This document shows positions 17,050 through 24,745 of a stretch of 64,000 nt of DNA, piece after piece. Each line of letters begins with the position of its first letter. Position 1 is the stretch's first letter. A program made the position numbers and the translations under genes. The notes beneath the pieces are model-generated. The model searched no databases. It was not told where the DNA came from and worked only from the letters and a program-made list of their open reading frames with translations. Where the stretch lies: NCBI GenBank assembly GCA_046351395.1, contig JAXLYP010000004.1, positions 310,001 through 374,000 of the forward strand, written 5' to 3'. Source of the stretch: CAYYKK01 sp046351395. Lineage in GTDB: Bacteria > Myxococcota_A > Polyangia > Polyangiales > Polyangiaceae.

Positions 17050-18207
17050 TCAGAGATGCGCGTACCGAACGAAGCGCACGAGGAAGAAGAGCGCGCCCCC
17101 GAGGACCAGGATCGCGAGCGCGACGAGAAGCCATCGCACGCGGCCAGAAGGACGGCGACGCACGATCTCGACCGTCGCCGTCTGCGCGGGCTTCGACCGC
17201 TCGATCTTCGAGGGCCATGGCTCGAGCTCGGCGGTCTCCGCGGGCAGCGGCTCGTAGGTCTCGGTCTCGGCGACGGCGCGGCGCGATGACTCCTTCGGAG
17301 GCTCGACCTCACGCACGCGACGAAGAGATTCTGCGCGCGCGGCCTCGAGCTCTTGGCGCATCGCGGTCGCGCTCGCGAAGCGATCGGCCGGATCGGGCGC
17401 GGTCGCTTTGACGAGCACCGCGCCGAGCGGCGTCGCCTTCAAGGGTTCGGGCAACGGCGGAGGCTGCCCACCGAGCCGCCCGCGCAGGATTTCGTGCGCC
17501 TCGACGTCGGCACCGTAGAGGTGCCGTCCGAGCACGAGCTCCGCGAGGACGATGCCGAGCGAGAACAGATCACACGCGGGCGTGACGGGCAAGCCGACGA
17601 GCTGCTCGGGCGCGATGTATGCGGGCGTTCCGAGCGTCATCCCGCCGCTCGTGATCGCTTCGCCATGCAGGGTTGCTGCGGGTGCCGTGTCGATCGCCTT
17701 CGCGACGCCGAAGTCGAGCAGCTTGATGCGCGCGATGCCGAGCTCGTTCGTGTGGAAGAAGAGATTCGCGGGCTTGATGTCGCGGTGGATGATGCCCGCG
17801 TCGTGCGCAGCCTCGAAGCCGGCGAGCGCTTCGAGCGCGATCGCGATCACGCGCTCGGGCGGCGTCGGTCCGCGCGCGATGTTGGCGTCGAGCGTGTGAC
17901 CGGACAAAAGCTCGCACGCGATCCAATGGAGCGCGCCATCGACGCCGCTCCCGAACACGCGCACGACGTTCGGGTGATCGAGGCGCCGCGCGAGCTCGGC
18001 CTCGCGACGAAAGCGCATGAGCGTCTCGCGCGACGCGTGCAGCGCCTCGTCGCGCAAGACCTTCAGCGCGACGAGCTGTCCATCTTGCGTGCGGCGCGCG
18101 ATGAACACGCGACCGAACGCGCCCTCGCCGAGCGCGCGCTCGAGCCGATGGCCGCCCACGATCGCACCGGGTCCGACCTCGGGCGTCACGATGGGCGCCG
18201 CGCTCAC
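17050..18207 (-). CDS. Ser/Thr protein kinase, PknB type, with C-terminal membrane anchor
   Basis: The 385-residue protein has a full eukaryotic-type kinase domain: glycine loop GEGAFGRV (27-34), Lys49, HRDIKPANL with Asp143, DFGVA with Asp165, GTPAYIAPEQ and DLFSLG. A charged linker of about 75 residues leads to one membrane helix at about 358-380, and the last residues are basic. There is no extracellular sensor. It starts by GTG in a four-base overlap with the end of the DUF2169 gene and is the last gene of the VgrG operon. Threonine kinases (PpkA) regulate T6SS assembly in other bacteria, so control of this payload operon or machine is a reasonable inference. Confidence 0.88.
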   Translation of the reverse strand: MSAAPIVTPEVGPGAIVGGHRLERALGEGAFGRVFIARRTQDGQLVALKVLRDEALHASRETLMRFRREAELARRLDHPNVVRVFGSGVDGALHWIACELLSGHTLDANIARGPTPPERVIAIALEALAGFEAAHDAGIIHRDIKPANLFFHTNELGIARIKLLDFGVAKAIDTAPAATLHGEAITSGGMTLGTPAYIAPEQLVGLPVTPACDLFSLGIVLAELVLGRHLYGADVEAHEILRGRLGGQPPPLPEPLKATPLGAVLVKATAPDPADRFASATAMRQELEAARAESLRRVREVEPPKESSRRAVAETETYEPLPAETAELEPWPSKIERSKPAQTATVEIVRRRPSGRVRWLLVALAILVLGGALFFLVRFVRYAHL

Positions 18208-19627
18208 CCGTCGTCCTCGGGTGGTGGCGCTTCGGCCGTGCGATGAAGCCGCGCGAGCAAGCGATCGACGCGCTCCGCACCGAGCCCCGAACTGCGGAGC
18301 CGATCAGCGAGGCCCGCCGCCGGGGAGTCACAGGAGGCGCGATCGCCGCCGCCCGCGCTTGCGGCGCGAACGCGCGCGGCGCTGCGCGTGTGAACGACGA
18401 TTCGACCCTCGGCGACTCGATCTTCAGCGACGCGATCTCGGGCGACTCGATCCTCGGGACGTCGGCGCGCGGCGGGCTCGGTTGCACGCGCGGCTCGACG
18501 TCCCCGATCGGAGGCGCAATCGGCGCGACGAACGCGGGCTTCTCGACGTCCACGGTCATCGGCGTCGGGATCGTCTCGCGCCCCGCCTCGAGCCCGTCGT
18601 CGGTGACGACCGTCTTCGTCACCGGCGTCGCGGGCGCTCGGAGCGCGACTTCGTGCGACTTGCTGCGCTTCGCCGCAGACACCTCCCAGGGTGTCGCGCT
18701 TTTGTCGCTCGCCGCGGCCCTCCGCGCCTCGAGCTGCTTCAGGAGGAACGGCGCGACCGGCCCCGCGATCGCCTTGGGATCGATCGGCGCGGTCGCGTGC
18801 GCGTCGCCGTTCGATCCCGCGACGACCGCGGCTCGCTCTGGACCGAAGCCCGAGAGCGTGACCTCGATGCGCGGCGCGTTCGCCTCGCCCTTCAGCAGCG
18901 CCGCGAGTTCGGCGGGTGCGATCTCGAGCGCGCCTCGCCACACGATCGACGCGACGAGGCGGTCGATCTCGATCGCGAGCGTGTCCGCCTTGAGCGGGAA
19001 TCGTCGAGGCGCGAGCCCGCCCGACGAAAGGCTCGCGGAGATCTGCCAACCGGGCAATCGCGTGCGCGTGCGCGGCGCATCGGGGCGCTCGATCACGAGC
19101 TCGTCCGCGGGCGCGATCGCGTCGATCCACTGCACTTCGGCCGCGGTCTGAAAGAACATCCAAGGCGGCGGGTTCGGCAGCTCGATGACCGTCGCGCGCG
19201 TGTCGGGCTCGCGCGCCCCCTGGAGGAAGCTTCGGCGATCCGGCGACGACGCGGCCCGCGGTCCCCACCCGAGGTTTTCGATCGACGCTCCATCGGCGAG
19301 CGTCGCGCGGCGCAGCAACACGCGCTTGTCGCCGCGATCGATCGCGACGAGGAGCTGCCCCGCGCCCTTCGCGTTCGGCGCCGATCGACTCGTGACGACG
19401 ACCTCGCCGCGCGGCTTGTGCGGCGCCACCTCGCTCACGATCGAAGACGCTCCGCCCTGTGCGTCGGCGAACACGATCGGCTCCGGATCGAGCGCGACCG
19501 CTTCACCATAGGCGAGCCGGCACGTGGCCTTCGCGATCACGGTGACCCACGTCGCGCTGCCGAGCCGCCACGGCTGCACGGCCGCGCGCAACGGACCTTT
19601 CGTGGAGACCGAGATCGTCGGGTTCAT
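18204..19627 (-). CDS. DUF2169-family T6SS-associated protein, one frameshift near 18330
   Basis: Starting at ATG 19627, the protein begins MNPTISVSTKGPLRAAVQPW and continues with the DUF2169 beta-rich domain (about residues 1-280), followed by a long Pro/Ala/Val-rich linker. DUF2169 proteins sit beside vgrG/PAAR genes and are thought to be effector-loading chaperones or adaptors. Near 18330 the coding sense moves by one base within the CCCCGGCGGCGGGC tract; the new frame ends in LADRLRSSGLG, VDRLLARLH and a stop at 18204 that overlaps the kinase start (GTGA). The restored C-terminus and overlap suggest a one-base sequence error, or a recent frameshift. Confidence 0.7.
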
Positions 19628-19698
19628 GGGCTGGAGGTTTCGTTCGCGAGGAAGTCCACGTGCGTCCACCGATCGATGCGAGAGGGAGATCGTACGCG

Positions 19699-21159
19699 TT
19701 AGAGCCCCGCGACGATCGACTTCCAGTAGCGCCAAGGCATCTCGCCTCCCATCTCTTTGCGCCAGTAGTTTCCGCGGATCTTGTTGGGCTCGATGATGCC
19801 GTTGTCCTTGTTGTTCGCGTCCAGCTCGCGGAAGTACGCGGCGCTCGCGATCGGATCCAGCAGCGCCTCGGGCGGTTTGCGGAGCAGTCGCGACCAGATC
19901 TTCATCCGCAGCCGGCGCGCGTGAGTCAGGCCGGGACGGTGCCACTCGGCGTCGATGCGGTTGACGTCGGTTGCGAGCACTTCGGTGTCGGTGTGGTAGC
20001 TGCGAAGCGCGCAGTTCGCGGACCCAGTGAGGATGATCTCGTCGTCGATGATCCAGAGCTTCGCGTGGACGAACTCCCAACAGTGCCCGTAGATGCCGAA
20101 CTTCACGCTGTCCTCGCCGGCCACCCGCACGATCGACCGGAGCGTGCTCTCTCGGTTCGGGAGCGTGACGTCGGGCTCGTACTGCTTCTCGTCGGAGGGG
20201 ACGAGCACCGTGACGTGCGCGACGTCTTTCAGCTTCCTCGCCAAGAGCTCGCCGATCCCGTTCTGATGCCGGAGGTCGCTCCAGAAATACTGGTCCTCGA
20301 CGTAGATGTAGCGCCTCGCGCGCTCGATCGCGCCCCGGAGCATCGGCTCGATGTCGGACTCATCTGGACCGAGCGTGCGCGCGAGCCTCGATCGCGACGA
20401 GCCCGCCCGCTCCTGCGCTGGCGCGGCCTCCATCGCGAAGTCTTCGACGACGGGCTCGTCCACATACTCCATGCGCTTCCTGAGCACGTCGAAGAAGTCT
20501 TGGGTGACCGGCCCGCGCACGCGCGCGTGGAGATCGTGCCACGGGCGATCGCCCTTCCCGAGACGGCTCTCGGTGATGTCCATTCCGCCATAGAACGCGG
20601 TCATGACGCCGTCGACGCGCGTCAAGACCACCTTCATGTGGTGCGCGCCGTCGACCGCGGCCGTCCCATCGAGCGTTGCGTGGATCGCGCCGCCCGAGTC
20701 TTCGATGAGCCGCGCGCACGTCTCGCCGTTCATGACGGTGTTCTCGCGGCATGGCAGGTCGACGCCGTCGATCTCGGGCGGACCCGCCCAGAGCAGCACG
20801 AAGACCTGAGCCTTCCTTTTGGCGGCGTCGACGAGCACGTCGTGCACCGTCCGACCTTCTCCGAACCAGCAATAGAACTCGAGCCACCAGCCCACGATGG
20901 CAACGAGATCGCCCTTCTTCGCCTGGTCGATCTCCTTCGCCATCGCGGCAAAGACCTCTTTGCCCTCCGTGTAATAGTGGATGTCGTTCCCTCTCCGAAT
21001 CGGGAACTTGTGGCCGCCCGATTCGAGCGCGTCGGCGCGCGCGCTCGGGATCCAATCGCCGGGCACGACGTACGTCGAAGGCATTCCATCCGCGGCGTGT
21101 GCCACGAGCGTCGTCCTCTTGTCGGCGATGGCGTAACCGAAGAACTCTTGGTCGATCAT
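19699..21159 (-). CDS. Phospholipase D-family protein, candidate T6SS effector
   Basis: The 486-residue protein has two phospholipase D active-site modules. The second, HAKLWIIDDEIILTGSAN (His365, Lys367, Asp372), is canonical HxKxxxxD. The first, HHMKVVLTRVDG (His174, Lys176, Asp183), has two extra residues before the Asp. YVEDQYFWS is typical of the family. PLD enzymes hydrolyse phosphodiesters of phospholipids. No signal peptide is present, as expected for a T6SS cargo. The gene starts in an ATGA overlap with the adaptor-like gene just downstream of vgrG, the classic effector position. It resembles Tle5-type lipases in layout but is shorter. No partner resembling an immunity protein was seen. 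Confidence 0.85.
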   Translation of the reverse strand: MIDQEFFGYAIADKRTTLVAHAADGMPSTYVVPGDWIPSARADALESGGHKFPIRRGNDIHYYTEGKEVFAAMAKEIDQAKKGDLVAIVGWWLEFYCWFGEGRTVHDVLVDAAKRKAQVFVLLWAGPPEIDGVDLPCRENTVMNGETCARLIEDSGGAIHATLDGTAAVDGAHHMKVVLTRVDGVMTAFYGGMDITESRLGKGDRPWHDLHARVRGPVTQDFFDVLRKRMEYVDEPVVEDFAMEAAPAQERAGSSRSRLARTLGPDESDIEPMLRGAIERARRYIYVEDQYFWSDLRHQNGIGELLARKLKDVAHVTVLVPSDEKQYEPDVTLPNRESTLRSIVRVAGEDSVKFGIYGHCWEFVHAKLWIIDDEIILTGSANCALRSYHTDTEVLATDVNRIDAEWHRPGLTHARRLRMKIWSRLLRKPPEALLDPIASAAYFRELDANNKDNGIIEPNKIRGNYWRKEMGGEMPWRYWKSIVAGL

Positions 21160-21746
21160 CGGACCCGATCCGTGTCGTGCAGCGAGTGGATCTCCCACGC
21201 GAGCAAGCCGAGCTTCTTTCGATCGGCGAGGATGTCGTCGATCAGCTGCCAGTCTGGAAGCGTGGCGCTCGCCCTCGCCCGCTCTGACTTCGTGCCACAC
21301 GTCTGCCTTCGAAACAGAAAGTTGCGGATCCCCTCGCGCACCGTCGCCGACGATCGCTCCGTGATGAAGCCGAGGTTCAGGAGTCGATAGCCGATCTCTT
21401 CGACGAGCTGCTCGGCGGGGGCGGTGTCGTCGATCGGCTTCGGGTCGCGCACCGCGACGATGATCGACATCTGCGTGACGAACGCGCCCTTCACGATCTC
21501 GCCGAGGTTCAACCTCCCATCTCGATCCGGGCCAGCGACGAACTCGTGGAGGAAGCCGTCTGCGTCGGTCTTGCCGGGGAACGTTTGGCCGCCCCACACG
21601 AGCCGATAGTCGCGGTTCGCGAACGGGTTCGGGACCTTCTCGGCGGTCCCTCCGCCGAGCGCGTCGATCTGCGCTTCGACGGTTCGATTGCTCACCAGTC
21701 GGAGCTGCACGTGGAAGCGATGCGGTGTCGCCGAGACGTCGGTCAC
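21156..21746 (-). CDS. VgrG-linked adaptor-like protein with peptidoglycan-binding-like module
   Basis: The 196-residue product starts by GTG in a GTGA overlap with vgrG. Its first 95 residues form a beta-rich domain (RFHVQLRLVSNRTVEAQ, KTDADGFLHEFV), followed by a helical peptidoglycan-binding-like module (IGYRLLNLGFITE, TVREGIRNFLFRRQ, LIDDIL). Small proteins with this pairing are common next to vgrG genes and are thought to help load effectors or bind the cell wall. The same two-part architecture recurs at the C-terminus of the adjacent VgrG. It lies between VgrG and the phospholipase, so an adaptor role is likely. Confidence 0.65.
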   Translation of the reverse strand: MTDVSATPHRFHVQLRLVSNRTVEAQIDALGGGTAEKVPNPFANRDYRLVWGGQTFPGKTDADGFLHEFVAGPDRDGRLNLGEIVKGAFVTQMSIIVAVRDPKPIDDTAPAEQLVEEIGYRLLNLGFITERSSATVREGIRNFLFRRQTCGTKSERARASATLPDWQLIDDILADRKKLGLLAWEIHSLHDTDRVR

Positions 21747-24547
21747 GACGCACCTCCTTTCTTCGCGGGCTCGGCCGAGCCGTGTTGATCGTCGACGGCG
21801 CTCGCGGCTCTTCCGAGGTCGCCCTCGCGCGGCAGTGATCCGTGCTCGAGGCCCTTGTGTGCCTCGAACGCGGCGATTGCGGCGCCGAGGTCGGTGTGGC
21901 CATGCCCGAGGTTCGAGAGCTGCCGACGGAGCTTTTCTTCGGGGGGTACACCGTCGGTGCGGAGATAGATCGTCATGTCGAATTCGAAATCCGCGTCGGA
22001 CGCGCCCTCTTCACGCTTGTCCTTCGGCCGGCCCCACTTCATCCGGCAGAGCTCGACGTCCGCGAAGAGCGGCACTTCGACGGAGCCGTCGCTCGACGTC
22101 CCGGTCTTCGTCCACCCGGGGACCGAGACCTCGTAGGTCGCGCCGGTGCACTTCTCGCCGCGCAGATCGAAGAGCATGACGTTGGCCTTCGGCACATTCT
22201 TCTCTTCGGCCTTTCGTTCCTCGCGCCTCTTCGAATCGGCCGAGTCGCCCGAGCCGAGCTTGATCGCGGCGCCGCTCAAGCTCGCGTTCGCGTCGAGCGC
22301 GATGAGCCCCCCCGAGTCCGACGTGAAGTGGATCGCCTGCGCGCTGCCCTCGATCTTCTTCTCGATGAGGAGTGACGCGTCGTCGGTCGCGAGCTCGATG
22401 CGCGGCGCGCTGAGCTCGAGCGCCTTGCCGTCCGCGTAGATTCCATCCTCGTCGAGGGTCCACGTGGTCTTGCCGACTTGGAGCGTGATCGACTTGCGCG
22501 CGGTGATGACGATCTCGTCCGCGCCCGAGAGGCGCACGTCGCCCACCTTCGTCACGTCGACGTAGACGCGATTGTCTTCTCGACCGACCGTCGCCGAGAA
22601 CGACTGCGCGGTCGCGTTCAACGCGCCCGACACGACGCGATGCGCGTCGCCGATCACCGAGAGGATCTCGCCGCCTCGCGCTTCGACCTGGCGTCGGCCG
22701 TGGATCGTCTCGTGTCGGGCGCCTCGCGTGATCTCGCGGAGCGCGCCGCCGACCTCGTTCGTCACGCTTCCGGTCACCGTCGAGGTCGACGCGCCCGACA
22801 CCTTGAGCGACGCGTTGCGCCCGACCTCGATCGTTTGGTCGGTGTCGACGTGAGCGCGGAGCGAACCTGCGATCGTGAGCGTCTCGTCCTCGGCGATCGC
22901 GGTGATGCGGCTGCCCTTCACGACGCTGAGCTCTTCGCCGCCGATCTCGCTCGTGCTCGAGCCGTCGACGCGGAGCAGGAGATCGCCGCCGATCTGCGTT
23001 TGGCGATGGCGCAGGATGTCCTCGTCGTAGTCGCGCTCGGCGTGCACGTAGAGGCGCTCGTAACCTTTGCGATCTTCGAAGCTGATCTCGTGGAAGCCGT
23101 TGCCGCCGCGCGTGCTCTCGGTGCGGATGCCGCTCCGCGATTTCGACTGAGGCAGCGCGAACGGCACGGGATGCTCGGCGTTCGGCACGGCGCTCACGAC
23201 GAGCGGTCGATCCAAGTCGCCGCCGATGAACGCGACGAGCACCTCCATGCCGATGCGCGGGATGAACTGAAAGCCCCAACCCGCGCCGGCCCACGTCTGC
23301 GCCGCGCGGACCCAACACGAGCTCGTCTCGTTCCTCTTTCCTTCGCGGTCCCAATGGAATTGCACGCGCACGCGACCGTACTGATCGGTGTGGATCTCCT
23401 GGCCCGCTGGCCCGACGATCGTCGCGGTGAGGAGCGACTCTTGGATGCGTCGGCGCCGCGCGCGCGGGCGCGGCGCGTGGACACGCGGGACGCACGCGAA
23501 GCGGTTTTCGTAGACACTCTTCGACGCGTCGATCTCCGGCGTGTGGCCGACGTGCTCGACCATGAGCGCGGTGTACTGGCCGTCGTGCTCGCCGCGCGGC
23601 GCGCCAGCGAGCGTGAACGAAGAGCCCGCGGACAGATCGTGGATGCGGCTCGCGCCGGTCGCCGTCGTCGCCTTGCGCCGGACCTGCTCGAGTCGGTGTG
23701 TCGCCGCGCTCGGACGCACGTCGAGGCCGCCGTGCTCACCGTGGTGCTCGTAGATCTCGAGGCGCGTGTCGCCGCTCGGATCTTCCGCGACCGCGGTGAG
23801 CGCGAACGAGGGGCGCTCGAAATCGAACTCCTTCAAGCGGAGTCGCTTCGGCGCGGAGCGTGTGATCGATCGAAACGCGGTGACCTCGCCGCGCGTCTCG
23901 GTCGTGCCTTCGAGCGGGCGGAACAGCGCTTCTTTCGTGTGGGGCACGACGGGCACGCGATCCGCGTCGTCACAGAGGACCACGCGCTCGCGCTCGCCGC
24001 TCTCGTCGAACGCGTAGTAGATGCCCTCTTCGGAGAGGAGGCGCTCGACGAACTCGAGATCGCTCTCCATGTACTGGATGCAAATGTCGCGCGTCGCGTA
24101 GGTGCCCGAGAGCGCGACCTTCACGTCGATGCCGGCGCTCGTGAGCACTTGCTCGACGACTTGAGGCGCCGTCAGCTGCTGGTACACGCGACTTCGCCGC
24201 GTGGCGCGAAGGAGCGCGATTTCAGGGACGAGTCGGACGTGGAGCTCGATGTGCTTGTCGCTCGATCGGCCCTCGAGATCGACCTTCTCGACGACGCCGT
24301 GCACCCGTCGCGACTCGTCGGCCGTCGCGCCCAGGTGCATGGTGAACGTCGCGCGCGCGTGGAGCAGCGAGAGCACGGGATCGTCGCCGCCTCGCTCGAG
24401 CAGGAAGACGATGTCGAACCGATAGGGCTTCGAGACGCGCTCGACGCCTGTGAACCGCGCGATCCGCGCGTGGGCGCGCGAGAACGACTCGGCCCCAGGA
24501 TCACCCGCTCGGACTTGGAACTCGAAGACGTCGGACGCCAAGTTCAT
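21743..24547 (-). CDS. vgrG: VgrG (TssI) spike protein with extended C-terminal module
   Basis: VgrG trimers cap the T6SS tube and carry effectors. The 934 residues include the gp27-like base (MNLASDVFEFQV, RFDIVFLLERGG), the SDLEFVERLLSEEGIYY motif, the OB-fold region (GRVRVQFHWDREG, CWVRAAQTWAG, GFQFIPRIGMEVLVAFIGGD, then RPLVVSAVPN) and a long beta-helix spike. After it, from about residue 780, a charged linker leads to an extra beta domain (TYEVSVPGWTKTGTSSDGS) and a helical peptidoglycan-binding-like tail. ATG 24547 is preferred because conserved VgrG sequence starts there; a GTG at 24649 would add 34 residues without family similarity. It heads the payload operon. Confidence 0.93.
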   Translation of the reverse strand: MNLASDVFEFQVRAGDPGAESFSRAHARIARFTGVERVSKPYRFDIVFLLERGGDDPVLSLLHARATFTMHLGATADESRRVHGVVEKVDLEGRSSDKHIELHVRLVPEIALLRATRRSRVYQQLTAPQVVEQVLTSAGIDVKVALSGTYATRDICIQYMESDLEFVERLLSEEGIYYAFDESGERERVVLCDDADRVPVVPHTKEALFRPLEGTTETRGEVTAFRSITRSAPKRLRLKEFDFERPSFALTAVAEDPSGDTRLEIYEHHGEHGGLDVRPSAATHRLEQVRRKATTATGASRIHDLSAGSSFTLAGAPRGEHDGQYTALMVEHVGHTPEIDASKSVYENRFACVPRVHAPRPRARRRRIQESLLTATIVGPAGQEIHTDQYGRVRVQFHWDREGKRNETSSCWVRAAQTWAGAGWGFQFIPRIGMEVLVAFIGGDLDRPLVVSAVPNAEHPVPFALPQSKSRSGIRTESTRGGNGFHEISFEDRKGYERLYVHAERDYDEDILRHRQTQIGGDLLLRVDGSSTSEIGGEELSVVKGSRITAIAEDETLTIAGSLRAHVDTDQTIEVGRNASLKVSGASTSTVTGSVTNEVGGALREITRGARHETIHGRRQVEARGGEILSVIGDAHRVVSGALNATAQSFSATVGREDNRVYVDVTKVGDVRLSGADEIVITARKSITLQVGKTTWTLDEDGIYADGKALELSAPRIELATDDASLLIEKKIEGSAQAIHFTSDSGGLIALDANASLSGAAIKLGSGDSADSKRREERKAEEKNVPKANVMLFDLRGEKCTGATYEVSVPGWTKTGTSSDGSVEVPLFADVELCRMKWGRPKDKREEGASDADFEFDMTIYLRTDGVPPEEKLRRQLSNLGHGHTDLGAAIAAFEAHKGLEHGSLPREGDLGRAASAVDDQHGSAEPAKKGGAS

Positions 24548-24649
24548 AGGCTTTGTGCTCGAACGGTCGCGCGCCGGACGCGCGATTGTGGCCCGAGCGT
24601 CGAATCCTACGGAGCGCGCCTCCGACGTTCGCTTTGCATTATCGGCCAC

Positions 24650-24745
24650 GCCTCGGCGGGCCAGCCGAGTGCGTCAGACGGGCGGCGCGCCCGCTACAAG
24701 GTGGAGCCACTCCGCGGCGCAGCCGCCGCGACCTCGACGTGGAAG
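24650..24745. terminator. Hairpin-rich spacer between regulator and vgrG
   Basis: The 96-nt gap contains several GC stems: CTCGGC with GCCGAG, CGGGC with GCCCG, and CGGC-GCA-GCCG. No T run follows. It may slow or end transcription from the regulator gene before vgrG, but this is weak evidence. Confidence 0.3.
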
